Source of the DNA: Polaromonas sp.
Lineage (GTDB): Bacteria > Pseudomonadota > Gammaproteobacteria > Burkholderiales > Burkholderiaceae_C
DNA: 49,970 bases
NCBI GenBank assembly: GCA_028291905.1
Contig: JAQGNK010000108.1
Span: forward strand, 1-49,970
Direction of reading: 5' to 3'
Positions 1-7,902 of the stretch are shown here, piece by piece (position 1 is the first letter of the stretch; every line of letters starts with the position of its first letter). Made by a program: the position numbers and the translations under genes. The notes under the pieces are model-generated. The model saw only the letters and a program-made list of their open reading frames with translations, searched no databases and was not told where the DNA came from.

Positions 1-723
1 CTGCCCAAGACCGTGTTTCCCGGTGGCGCGCTGGTCGGCTGCGAGGCCGGGTATTTGAATGCCAGCCGCATCAAGGGCAGCCACGCGGCGATCAAGACCG
101 GCATGCTGGCTGCCGAGGCCGCGTATGAGGCGGTGACGGCCGGGCGCCAGCACGACGAGCTGAGCGCCTACCCCGAGGCCTATGCCGGCAGCTGGCTGGC
201 CGCCGAGCTGAACCAGGCGCGCAACTTCAAGTCCTGGTTCAAGAAGGGCCTGTACATGGGCTCGTTCATGACCGGCATCGAGCACTGGCTGCTGCCGCGC
301 ATCGGCATCAAAAGCCCGCCGTGGACGATCCACCGCGACAAGCCCGACTACGCCATGCTCAAGCCGGCGGCCGAGTGCCAGCCCATCGTCTATCCCAAGC
401 CCGACAACAAGCTGACCTTCGACCGCCTGACCTCGGTGTTCATCAGCAACACCAACCATGAAGAGCACCAGCCGGCGCACCTGACGCTGAAAGACGCCAG
501 CGTGCCGGTGGGCATCAACCTGGCGAAGTTCGCCGGCCCCGAGAGCCGCTACTGCCCGGCCGGCGTCTATGAGTACGTCAAGAACCCGGACAACTCTGAC
601 CGGCTGCAGATCAATGCGCAGAACTGCGTGCACTGCAAGACCTGCGACATCAAGGACCCAACGCAAAACATCGTCTGGGTCACGCCCGAGGGCGGCGGCG
701 GGCCGAACTACAGCGGCATGTAG
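1..723 (+). CDS. Electron transfer flavoprotein-ubiquinone oxidoreductase, C-terminal part (5' end outside window)
   Basis: This is the last 240 codons of an ETF-QO, the inner-membrane flavo-iron-sulfur enzyme that passes electrons from reduced ETF to ubiquinone. The frame is open from base 1 (LPKTVFPGGALVGCEAGYLN), so the true start lies upstream and the GTG at 13 is internal. The family's C-terminal 4Fe-4S cluster region is intact: one cysteine in RYCPAGVYEY and three in NCVHCKTCDIKDPTQNI. The family-typical ending GGGGPNYSGM is also present. The stop at 721-723 is followed 37 bases later by a strong terminator, so this gene ends its transcription unit. Identity is secure; only the N-terminal FAD domain is missing. 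Confidence 0.95.
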   Translation: MPKTVFPGGALVGCEAGYLNASRIKGSHAAIKTGMLAAEAAYEAVTAGRQHDELSAYPEAYAGSWLAAELNQARNFKSWFKKGLYMGSFMTGIEHWLLPRIGIKSPPWTIHRDKPDYAMLKPAAECQPIVYPKPDNKLTFDRLTSVFISNTNHEEHQPAHLTLKDASVPVGINLAKFAGPESRYCPAGVYEYVKNPDNSDRLQINAQNCVHCKTCDIKDPTQNIVWVTPEGGGGPNYSGM

Positions 724-760
724 ACATGCTAGTCCAGGCCGCCGCCTGGACCCGAACTGA

Positions 761-787
761 AAAGCCCCGCCAAGCCGGGGCTTTTTT
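761..787 (+). terminator. Rho-independent terminator after the ETF-QO gene
   Basis: AAAGCCCCG (761-769) pairs perfectly with CGGGGCTTT (776-784) across a six-base loop and is followed by a run of T. The nine-pair GC-rich stem plus T tract 37 bases after the stop codon is a textbook intrinsic terminator. Confidence 0.9.
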
Positions 788-981
788 CATGGCTGCGTTA
801 GCAGTGGCGGGCGGTCAGATACACAAGAGCTGAATCGCCCTGCCCTGGCCAGCGTCGCTCAAGCGCACAAACGCACAGGTCGGGCAGGACTGGGCCGGAT
901 TCGGGCACAGCCCCATCCCGGCCTTTCTCCAGCGGACAAGCAAAAATACGGAGTCAGCAGGAAACAGGCACGAACAGGCAA

Positions 982-1040
982 TAAAAGAGGCTTTTGCGCA
1001 TGCGAAACCTGCCCAAGCAGCTATGAATTAAATTGCAAAA
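982..1040 (-). repeat. Dispersed dyad repeat, copy 1 (reverse orientation)
   Basis: On the minus strand this reads TTTTGCAATTTAATTCATAG, then a CTGCTTGGGCAGG block, then GCATGCGC and AAAGCCTCTTTT. It matches the other copies in block order and spacing. Confidence 0.75.
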
Positions 1041-1200
1041 AGGTGGTTGGATGGCTGCTGCCATCCAGAGAGATTTCGCTCGCACCAACTGCCCTTGCCG
1101 GGCTTTTCACTGAGTGGGAAAAGTTCATGGCTCATTCGGACTATTGCCGATCAGCACACCGCGCAAGAGACTTGGCTCCTGTTCAAGTGATGGGAAGTTC

Positions 1201-1533
1201 ATGTGCCGAGTCTTGTTGACGGTTGTTTTGACCACGGGTATTTTTGCGGTGTCCGCATCGCTGCCTCTGCACGCGCACACGGTCAAGGCCCCCACTCAAC
1301 TCAAACCCGAAGCCATGGCTGTTTTGAAGGCCCAAGCCGGCGCCGAGCTGATCAAGACCAGTGCGCTGCAGCCTTTGGCAGGAAACCTGACCACCTCTCT
1401 CTCCCTGAACCCGGCCGCCAGCCAGCCGGGTCCCGACGATGAAGCCGGCTGGCGCTACAACGCCGCGCTGCTGAGCACGCTGGGACTGATCGCCACCATT
1501 GCCCTGCGGCGCCATTCAGCCGGAAAGCGCTGA
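1201..1533 (+). CDS. Small exported or membrane protein at the head of the exopolysaccharide operon
   Basis: This is a 110-residue protein of unknown function. It has an N-terminal signal or anchor segment (MCRVLLTVVLTTGIFAVSAS, cleavage plausible after LHAHT), a polar middle, and a short C-terminal hydrophobic stretch, ALLSTLGLIATIALRR, followed by basic residues. The hydrophobic-then-arginine tail looks like a protein-sorting signal, but the Pro-Glu-Pro of a PEP-CTERM is absent. I chose the ATG at 1201 because the hydrophobic signal starts there; a GTG at 1114 would add 29 polar residues in front. The stop is two bases before the flippase start (TGAGGATG), so the two are translationally coupled and it probably belongs to the polysaccharide pathway. 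Confidence 0.6.
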   Translation: MCRVLLTVVLTTGIFAVSASLPLHAHTVKAPTQLKPEAMAVLKAQAGAELIKTSALQPLAGNLTTSLSLNPAASQPGPDDEAGWRYNAALLSTLGLIATIALRRHSAGKR

Positions 1534-1535
1534 GG

Positions 1536-3074
1536 ATGAGCGGACTCGGCCCGTCGGGCGTGGCAGCCGTTAAATGGAGCGCACTCTCGACAGCGGCCCG
1601 CTTCGGGCTGCAGTTGGTGGCCCAGGTAGTGCTGGCGCGCACCCTGGGGCCCGAGGTTTTCGGCATATTCGCCATTGGCCTGGTGGTGCTGACGTTCGCC
1701 AATTTCTTCTCCGGTTTCGGTTTCAGCTGGAGCCTGCTGCAGCGCGAAACGCTGCGGGATGAAGACATTCGCTTCGCCTGGACCTGGCAGCTGATTGCCG
1801 GCGCCATCACCATGCTGGCCGTGTACCTGATGGCGCCGGTGCTCGCGGGCTATTTCAGGGAGCCCCGGGCGCAGTTCGTCATCGAGTGGCTGTCGCTGGC
1901 CTGCCTGCTGTCGGCCGCCGCCGCGCCGGCCACTTTTTTGCTGCAGCGCGACCTGAACTTTCGCGCCGCCGGGCTGATACAGGTGGGCAGCTATGCGGCA
2001 GGCTATGTGGCCGTGGGCGTGCCCCTGGCCATTTTCGGCTGGGGCGCCACGGCTCTGGTGGCGGCCTGGCTGGTGCAAACCGCCGTCATGCTGGTGGCCA
2101 GCTATGCGCTCAAGCCCCATGCCGTGCGGCCGCTTTTCTGGTATGCCGATGCGGCCTCAGCCATCGGCACCGGCCGCGCGGTGTTCCTGACCAACATCGT
2201 CAACTGGATGCTCAACAACCTGGACCGCGTGCTCATCGGCCGGCTGCTCAATGCCCATGCGCTCGGCCTGTACAACATGGCCTACAACCTGGCCACCATG
2301 CCCAACGCCTTGCTGCTTGGCGCGCTGCAGCCGGCCTTCCTGGCGGCGGGCGCGCGACTGCAAAACGAGCTGGAGCGCCTGGGCCGGGCCTATTTCCAGA
2401 TGCTGGCGACGATTCTTGTGCTGGTGCTGCCGGCTTTCGTGCTGCTGGCGCTGGTGTCAACCGATCTGGTGCGGGTGCTGTACGGACCCAAGTGGAGCGA
2501 CGCCGCATGGGTGCTGAGCCTTCTTTTCCTGAGCATGCCGGCCTATGTGATCTGGGGCATTTCCACGCCGGTGCTTTGGAATACCGGCCGCAAGTACCAT
2601 GAATCGATGCTGCAGTTGCCGGTTCTGGTGATTGGCGGCCTGGCGTTCTACCTGTTTGCAGGCCAGGGCCTGCAGGCGGCCGCTGGCGTGGCCGCCCTGC
2701 TGCTGGTGCTGCGGGCGCTGGTCATCGGCACGGCCGCAATCGTGGCATTGAAGCTGAACTGGACTGCCCTGCTGCCCCATGCCGGGCGCGGCTTGGCGCT
2801 GAGCAGCCTGTGCGCTGCCGGCGTCATGGCCGGCCAGCAAGGCGTGGCACGGTTTGATCTGCCGCTGCTGTCGCTGGCCGCCGGCAGCCTGATGGGCATG
2901 AGCCTGCCAGCCGCGCTGGTGCTGGCTCGTCCACAGCTGCTGGGCGAGCAGACCACAGCCATGGTGAAGCGATTCTTTCCAGGGTTAAACGAGCGTAAGG
3001 CATGTGCGGCCGGTCCGACCCCGAAAACAGCGGCGGTGCCGATTCCGGAAACCCTGGGCGAACAGCGTCTTTAA
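1536..3074 (+). CDS. Wzx-like lipopolysaccharide/exopolysaccharide flippase
   Basis: This 512-residue polytopic membrane protein of the PST/Wzx family is expected to flip undecaprenyl-linked repeat units across the inner membrane. About 12-14 hydrophobic segments span the sequence. Diagnostic stretches are VVLARTLGPEVFGIFAIGLV near the N-terminus (the LAR-LGP-xxFG signature of WzxC-type flippases) and NNLDRVLIGRLLNAHALGLY near residue 230, also typical of the family. The C-terminal 30 residues are polar. It is the second gene of the plus-strand operon, directly upstream of a Wzy-like polymerase. Together with the EpsE/EpsF export genes on the other strand this makes a Wzx/Wzy-dependent pathway. 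The family is secure; the sugar substrate cannot be read from sequence. Confidence 0.88.
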   Translation: MSGLGPSGVAAVKWSALSTAARFGLQLVAQVVLARTLGPEVFGIFAIGLVVLTFANFFSGFGFSWSLLQRETLRDEDIRFAWTWQLIAGAITMLAVYLMAPVLAGYFREPRAQFVIEWLSLACLLSAAAAPATFLLQRDLNFRAAGLIQVGSYAAGYVAVGVPLAIFGWGATALVAAWLVQTAVMLVASYALKPHAVRPLFWYADAASAIGTGRAVFLTNIVNWMLNNLDRVLIGRLLNAHALGLYNMAYNLATMPNALLLGALQPAFLAAGARLQNELERLGRAYFQMLATILVLVLPAFVLLALVSTDLVRVLYGPKWSDAAWVLSLLFLSMPAYVIWGISTPVLWNTGRKYHESMLQLPVLVIGGLAFYLFAGQGLQAAAGVAALLLVLRALVIGTAAIVALKLNWTALLPHAGRGLALSSLCAAGVMAGQQGVARFDLPLLSLAAGSLMGMSLPAALVLARPQLLGEQTTAMVKRFFPGLNERKACAAGPTPKTAAVPIPETLGEQRL

Positions 3075-3085
3075 AGCCAACCCTC

Positions 3086-4591
3086 ATGAACCAAATCATC
3101 ATCCCGACCATTCTTGTCGCGGCGGCCATCATAGCGGCGCTGCTGGCCTCGCTTGGCCTGGCCAGCGCGGTGCATCTGACCTCCAGGCGAGCGCCTGGCG
3201 GCTACCTGCATCTGATTTTTTACGCCATGCTGCTGCTTGTGGCCCTGAGCACCCTGGTGTCGGGACGCGACATGTCGATTGTCTCGATGACCGGGTTGCT
3301 GGTCGAGCCGGCCGCAGCGCCGCGCCACCCCTTGCTGGTGCCAGCCCAGCCGCTGATCTCGCTGCTGCTGCTGACGGTTTCGGCCGAACGCATCATCAGC
3401 CACCTGCTCAGGCCCGCCGAGGGCGACCGGGGCGGCCATGCGGTCAGGGCGCTGCTGCTGGCGGTGTTCATCCTTTTCTGGATCGGCACCGTGGCGGCCC
3501 CGGCACTGCTGGGTGCCCACCCGTTCATGGTCTATTTCTATTTTTACTCGCTCGTCATCGGCACTGCGGCGGCCCTGGCCACGACCGTCGAGCAGGACAA
3601 GGCGCTCGGGGCGGCGCGCAATGCGGTGCTGATCTTCATGGCGGGCAGCATGCTGCTGGTCCTGGTCAAGCCGGGCCTGGTGCTGGACGCCGACTATTCG
3701 CAGGGCCTGCTGCCCGGCGTGCCGCGCCTGGCGGGTCTGGCCGCGCATGCCGTGTCGCTGGGCATACTGGCCCAGCTTGGCCTGCTATGCCTGTATGCCC
3801 GCCCCTACCCCGCCGCGTGGCTCAACCGGCTGGCCTGGGTCATCGGGCTTTCGGCGCTGTTTCTGGCGCAGTCCAAGGCGGCCTGGATTTCTTTTGTCCT
3901 GTGCTTCATCTGCCTGGTCGCCGTGCGCGACGGCGCCAGGCTATGGCGCCGTTTCAGCGATCCGGCCCGCCCCGGATTCGGCATGCTGTCCGTGGGTCTG
4001 TTCATGGCGCTGGTGCTGTCCATCACGCTGGTGCTGATGTTTGGCGACCTGGACACGCGGCTCAGCAATTTCTTCAACAGCCGCGAAGGCGCGCAGCTTG
4101 CCTCGCTGACAGGTCGCGACAAGATATGGGCTATCGCCTGGCAGGAATGGCAGCGCAATCCGGTCTTCGGCTACGGCCCGCTGATCTGGGAGACCAACTT
4201 CAGGCTGAGCATCGGCATGCCCAACGCCACCCATGCGCACAACCAGTTCATGGACACGCTGTCAAGGTCGGGCACTGTCGGCGCGGCGGCGCTGGTGATC
4301 TACGGCCTGGTGCTGCTGGTGCTGTCGGTGCGCTATGCGCGCGCGACCAGCGGGTTGTCGCTGGCGCTGTTTCTGACGCTGCTGCTGCGCTCCATCAGCG
4401 AGGTGCCGCTGTCGCTGTTTGGCTACGGCGCCGAGATGATTGCCCATGTGCTGCTGCTGATGACCCTGGCGGCCACCGCCAGCACGCCGCGCGTCCGCAA
4501 AACCCATGCCGCACACGCGCGCGCCAGCACAGTGCCTTCAGGCTTGCGCCCGGCCAGAAATCCCTTGCCCACTGCAAATTTCAGCCCATGA
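3086..4591 (+). CDS. Wzy-like polymerase / O-antigen ligase family protein
   Basis: This 501-residue inner-membrane protein has about 11-12 hydrophobic segments and a Wzy_C-type region. The large polar loop includes GRDKIWAIAWQEWQRNPVFG and ATHAHNQFMDTLSRSGTVG, matching the conserved H-x-HNxxxxxLxxxG region of O-antigen ligases and polymerases. In a cluster with Wzx, chain-length and export genes it most likely polymerises repeat units on the periplasmic side. I chose the ATG at 3086 because it lies 11 bases after the flippase stop and opens with a clean membrane segment (MNQIIIPTILVAAAIIAALL); an upstream in-frame start at 3002 would sit inside the flippase gene. The stop overlaps the next start as ATGA. 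Confidence 0.85.
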   Translation: MNQIIIPTILVAAAIIAALLASLGLASAVHLTSRRAPGGYLHLIFYAMLLLVALSTLVSGRDMSIVSMTGLLVEPAAAPRHPLLVPAQPLISLLLLTVSAERIISHLLRPAEGDRGGHAVRALLLAVFILFWIGTVAAPALLGAHPFMVYFYFYSLVIGTAAALATTVEQDKALGAARNAVLIFMAGSMLLVLVKPGLVLDADYSQGLLPGVPRLAGLAAHAVSLGILAQLGLLCLYARPYPAAWLNRLAWVIGLSALFLAQSKAAWISFVLCFICLVAVRDGARLWRRFSDPARPGFGMLSVGLFMALVLSITLVLMFGDLDTRLSNFFNSREGAQLASLTGRDKIWAIAWQEWQRNPVFGYGPLIWETNFRLSIGMPNATHAHNQFMDTLSRSGTVGAAALVIYGLVLLVLSVRYARATSGLSLALFLTLLLRSISEVPLSLFGYGAEMIAHVLLLMTLAATASTPRVRKTHAAHARASTVPSGLRPARNPLPTANFSP

Positions 4592-5556
4592 AGTTTTCCA
4601 TTGTCATTCCCCTGCACAACAAGGCCCCTTACGTCGGTTGCACGATTGAATCGGTGCTGGCCCAGACCTTCACGGATTTCGAGATCATCGTGGTGGACGA
4701 CTGCTCCACCGACGGCAGCGCCGCGCTGGTCGCGGCCATTGCAGACCCGCGCCTGCGCCTGGTGCATCAAAAGACCAACGCCGGCGTCTCGGCCGCCCGC
4801 AACCGGGGAATCGAAAGCGCCAGCGGGGAGTGGGTCGCCTTCCTTGATGCCGACGACTCGATTCATCCTGACTATCTGGCTTTCCTGCTCAAGGCCCAGC
4901 AGGCCTGTCCCGATGCGCAGGTCGTGGGCACTGACTATGTGCTGACGCCCGACGCGGACGGCCCCTGGCCTGGCGCCTGGCCCGCCGTCAGCGAGACACC
5001 CGAAATAGAGCGCATCACCGACCTGCCGACGCGCTGGATGACCGGCCCGTCGGTATGCGCCAGCTCTATTGCGGTGCAAAACCGGCTGCTGCAGCAGATG
5101 CAGCCCTGCTTTCCGCCCGGAGAATCGCAGGGCGAAGACCTTGATTTGTGGTTTCGCCTGGCCGAGAAAACGCCTTTTGCGCTGGTGCATTCCCCCTTGT
5201 CAGCCTACCGGATCAGCGTGCAGGGCAGCCTGACCATGCAGAACGTGGTGATGATGCCGCCCTATCTCGAACGCATGCGCATGCGCGCGCAGACGGGCAG
5301 CATGAGCGCGGCGCAGCGCAAGTCGGCGCTGTGGTTCGTGGCGCAGTCCAAGCTGACCCTGGCGCGCCTGGCGCTGGCTTCGGGTGACCGGCTGGAGGGC
5401 GTGTCCTGGCTGCTCGACGCGCGCCATGCCGCCCGTGGCAAACGCTGGTGGCTGACGGCTGCCATGGCCTGCTTTTTCCCCAGCAGCCTGGTCAGGAACT
5501 GGGAACGCTGGCGTGAACAACGCCAGGCACTCACACCCCTCATGGCCTCTCGCTGA
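4588..5556 (+). CDS. Family 2 glycosyltransferase
   Basis: This 322-residue GT-A fold enzyme of family GT2 presumably adds one sugar to the lipid-linked repeat unit at the cytoplasmic face. The nucleotide-sugar domain starts at residue 1 (MKFSIVIPLHNKAPYV), with the conserved DD at residues 37-38 in VVDDCSTDGS, the metal-binding DADD at 87-90 and a catalytic-region GEDLDLWFRL near residue 190. There is no transmembrane segment. The start codon overlaps the polymerase stop (ATGA at 4588-4591), so translation is coupled. The same frame stays open upstream to about 3004, but that extension lies antiphase within the polymerase gene and is an artefact of GC-rich codon use. Donor and acceptor are unknown. 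Confidence 0.9.
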   Translation: MKFSIVIPLHNKAPYVGCTIESVLAQTFTDFEIIVVDDCSTDGSAALVAAIADPRLRLVHQKTNAGVSAARNRGIESASGEWVAFLDADDSIHPDYLAFLLKAQQACPDAQVVGTDYVLTPDADGPWPGAWPAVSETPEIERITDLPTRWMTGPSVCASSIAVQNRLLQQMQPCFPPGESQGEDLDLWFRLAEKTPFALVHSPLSAYRISVQGSLTMQNVVMMPPYLERMRMRAQTGSMSAAQRKSALWFVAQSKLTLARLALASGDRLEGVSWLLDARHAARGKRWWLTAAMACFFPSSLVRNWERWREQRQALTPLMASR

Positions 5557-5583
5557 GGCAGGGCACTGGATGAAGACATTGAC

Positions 5584-6657
5584 ATGAAGCCCGAAAACTT
5601 TTCCAAGTCATTCCCGGCCACCTGCCGCGTCACCGTGGTCATCAAGGCGCTGAATGAAGAAAAACGCATTTGCGCAGCCATAGAAAGCGCCCTGCACGCT
5701 GTCTCCAGCGTGGGAGGTGAGGTGGTGCTGGCCGATTGCTGCTCAAGCGACCGCACCGTGGAGCTGGCACGCGCCTACCCGATCCGCATCGTGCAGCTGG
5801 CGCATCCGCAGGAACGGTGCTGCGGCATTGCGCCCCAGCTGGGCTACCAGCATTCGCAGGGCGAATTCATCTGCCTGCTCGACGGCGACATGCAGATGCT
5901 CGAAGGCTTCCTGGAAGTGGCGGTGGACTTCATGAGGGCACACCCGGAGGTGGCTGGCGTGGGTGGCAGCATGATCGAGATGAACACGCAGAGCCTCGAA
6001 TACATTGCCCGCAGCGAAAAGCTGCGCACGCATGCGCAGCCCGGCAGCGTGGACCGGCTCGGTGGCGGCGGCCTGTACCGGCGCAGTGCCATCGAGAGCA
6101 TCGGTTACCTGTCCAACCGCAACCTGCACAGCTATGAGGAGCTTGACCTGGCCGTCAGGCTGCGCAGCCTGGGCTGGGGGCTGTGGCGCCTGCCGGTCAA
6201 GGCCGTGAGGCACTTCGGCCATGAGGAAGCGGCCTACCGGCTGCTCATGAGCCGCTGGCGCAACCAGTACCTGTGCGGGATGGGCGAGTTGATCCGCGCA
6301 TCAGCAGGCCAGGGGCAGCTGGCGCTGGTGCTGCGGGGCCTGCGTGAGCTGCGCCTCTACCTGGGGGTGCTGTGCTGGTGGGCAGCGCTGCTCAGCATTT
6401 TCTTCTGGCCCGTGTCGCCCGCCCTGCGCGCGGCCTGGTTTGCCGTGCTGCTGGCAGCGCCGCTGCTGCTGATGATCTGGCGCAAGCGCTCGTTCGACAG
6501 GGCGCTTCATTCGGTGGTTTCCTGGTGCTTCAACGCCGCCGGGCTGGTGCGCGGCCTGTTGCGCCGGCAACGACCCACCAGCGAGGCCATCGCCAGCGAG
6601 GTCGTCAAGGACATCCAGGGCATGTCTTGGATGCCACGGCGAGGAGCCGGCCATTAA
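5584..6657 (+). CDS. Membrane-associated family 2 glycosyltransferase
   Basis: This 357-residue GT2 enzyme has the N-terminal motif TVVIKALNEEKRI, a nucleotide-binding VVLADCCSSDRT around residues 47-58, the metal-binding DGD at 100-102, and a GGGGLYRR acceptor-region loop. Two hydrophobic segments around residues 266-305 (LGVLCWWAALLSIFF and AAWFAVLLAAPLLLMIW) probably anchor it to the inner membrane, as in dolichol-phosphate-mannose-synthase-like and EpsE-like transferases. It is the second of three consecutive glycosyltransferases, 27 bases after the previous stop. Sugar specificity cannot be inferred. Confidence 0.88.
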   Translation: MKPENFSKSFPATCRVTVVIKALNEEKRICAAIESALHAVSSVGGEVVLADCCSSDRTVELARAYPIRIVQLAHPQERCCGIAPQLGYQHSQGEFICLLDGDMQMLEGFLEVAVDFMRAHPEVAGVGGSMIEMNTQSLEYIARSEKLRTHAQPGSVDRLGGGGLYRRSAIESIGYLSNRNLHSYEELDLAVRLRSLGWGLWRLPVKAVRHFGHEEAAYRLLMSRWRNQYLCGMGELIRASAGQGQLALVLRGLRELRLYLGVLCWWAALLSIFFWPVSPALRAAWFAVLLAAPLLLMIWRKRSFDRALHSVVSWCFNAAGLVRGLLRRQRPTSEAIASEVVKDIQGMSWMPRRGAGH

Positions 6658-6729
6658 AACACCCCAAGCCTCCCCCGCCTGGCAGCCTCCTGCCTGCATG
6701 GCCGCTTGCCGGCCGCCAGAGAAACACGA

Positions 6730-7902
6730 ATGAAAACTGAGTCAATCCCAGGCGCCGCCGTCACCAGCGAGAGCGAAAGCTACATCTACATTGCCTGCCC
6801 CTGGACGCCCAAGGGCGGCGGCATGTTCAAGGTGGCCGACTACCTGATTCAGGCGCAGAGCCCTTTCTCGACCAGGGCGGCCCGGTTGCGCCCGCTCGAC
6901 ACACGCGGCAGCGGCCATGCGCTGGCTTCGCTGTGGATTCTGGCCAGCGCCCTGGGCAGGCTGGTGCGCGGGCGCCTGGGCGGGCAGCTGGCCGGCGTGC
7001 ATGTCAACATGGCCGAGCGCCTGAGCCTGTTTCGCAAAAGCGCCATCGTGGTCGCTTGCCGGGCGCTGGGCATTCCGGTGGTGCTGCACCTGCATGCGGC
7101 GCAGCTGCAGCATTTCTACCGCGATCTGCCCCGGCCTCTGCAGGGCCTGACGCGCTGGGTCTTCTCGCTGCCGGCCACCTGCCTGGTGCTGGGCAGCGCG
7201 GCGCGGCAGTTCGTCACCGCCGAGCTGGGGGTGCCGCCCGAGCGGGTGGAAATCATCATCAATGGCGTTCCAGAGCCTTCCCAGCCGCGCCGCGCCGCCA
7301 GCGAAGACACCCCGCGCCAAGTGCTTTTCCTGGGCAACCTGTCGGAGCGCAAGGGGGTTTCGGACCTGCTGCAGGCGCTGGCCCGGCCGGGTTTTGACAC
7401 CGCAAGGCTTGAAGTCACGGTGGCCGGCGGCGGCGACGTGGCCACCTACCAGGCCAGCGCACGGCAGCTCGGCATTGATAGTTTTGTGCATTTTCCGGGC
7501 TGGTGCGACCAGCTTCAAGCCGCCAGGCTGATGGCGCGCGCCGATCTGCTGGTGCTGCCCTCTTATGACGAAGGCCTGCCGCTGGTGATCCTCGAAGCGC
7601 TGGCCAACGGCGTGGCTGTGGTCTGCACGCCCGTCGGTGAAATCCCGTCGGTGCTGCACGACGGCGCGACGGCCTGCTTTGTGCAGCCGGGCGATGTCAC
7701 CGGCCTGGCCGCCGGCATGCAGCGCGTGCTGGACGATCCGGCCTTCAGGCAGACACTGGAGCGCAACGGCCGGGCGCTGTATGAGCAGCAATTTTCCCTG
7801 GCGCGCTTTTTTGGCTCGGTGGCCGCCGTCCACCAGCGCCACTTCGGCACTGCGGGCCAGCCCCGCAAGGACAGCGCCGGCACACCCAAGGCAGCGCCAT
7901 GA
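6730..7902 (+). CDS. Family 4 (GT-B) glycosyltransferase
   Basis: This 390-residue retaining glycosyltransferase of the GT4/GT1-like group has the N-terminal glycine-rich loop KGGGMFKVADYL and a C-terminal nucleotide-binding domain starting around residue 200 with VLFLGNLSERKGVSDLLQAL. The family's E-x7-E motif is at E281 and E289 (SYDEGLPLVILEALANG). I chose the ATG at 6730 because AGAGAA sits six bases upstream; a start at 6706 is possible but has no ribosome-binding site. The stop overlaps the GMC oxidoreductase start as ATGA. It probably transfers one of the later sugars of the repeat unit; the donor is unknown. Confidence 0.9.
   Translation: MKTESIPGAAVTSESESYIYIACPWTPKGGGMFKVADYLIQAQSPFSTRAARLRPLDTRGSGHALASLWILASALGRLVRGRLGGQLAGVHVNMAERLSLFRKSAIVVACRALGIPVVLHLHAAQLQHFYRDLPRPLQGLTRWVFSLPATCLVLGSAARQFVTAELGVPPERVEIIINGVPEPSQPRRAASEDTPRQVLFLGNLSERKGVSDLLQALARPGFDTARLEVTVAGGGDVATYQASARQLGIDSFVHFPGWCDQLQAARLMARADLLVLPSYDEGLPLVILEALANGVAVVCTPVGEIPSVLHDGATACFVQPGDVTGLAAGMQRVLDDPAFRQTLERNGRALYEQQFSLARFFGSVAAVHQRHFGTAGQPRKDSAGTPKAAP

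Larger units (their letters stand above)
724..1200. other. Intergenic region before the exopolysaccharide operon
   Basis: These 477 bases hold the ETF-QO terminator (761-787) and one minus-oriented copy of the dispersed dyad repeat (982-1040). The remaining sequence must contain the promoter of the downstream operon, but I cannot pick a convincing -35/-10 pair. A short motif, TGGGAA followed by GTTCATG, occurs at about 1115-1129 and again at 1191-1203, the second copy ending at the chosen start codon. No gene is supported here. Confidence 0.6.

Noticed and set aside
1432-1533. PEP-CTERM sorting signal on the small exported protein
   Set aside because: The hydrophobic stretch and arginines fit, but the Pro-Glu-Pro motif is missing and no exosortase is in the window, so I report only a resemblance.
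3004-4587. Open frame in phase with the first family 2 glycosyltransferase running through the polymerase gene
   Set aside because: It lies out of phase within a clear membrane polymerase gene, is rich in Gly, Pro, Arg and Ala without domain features, and the glycosyltransferase domain begins exactly at 4588.
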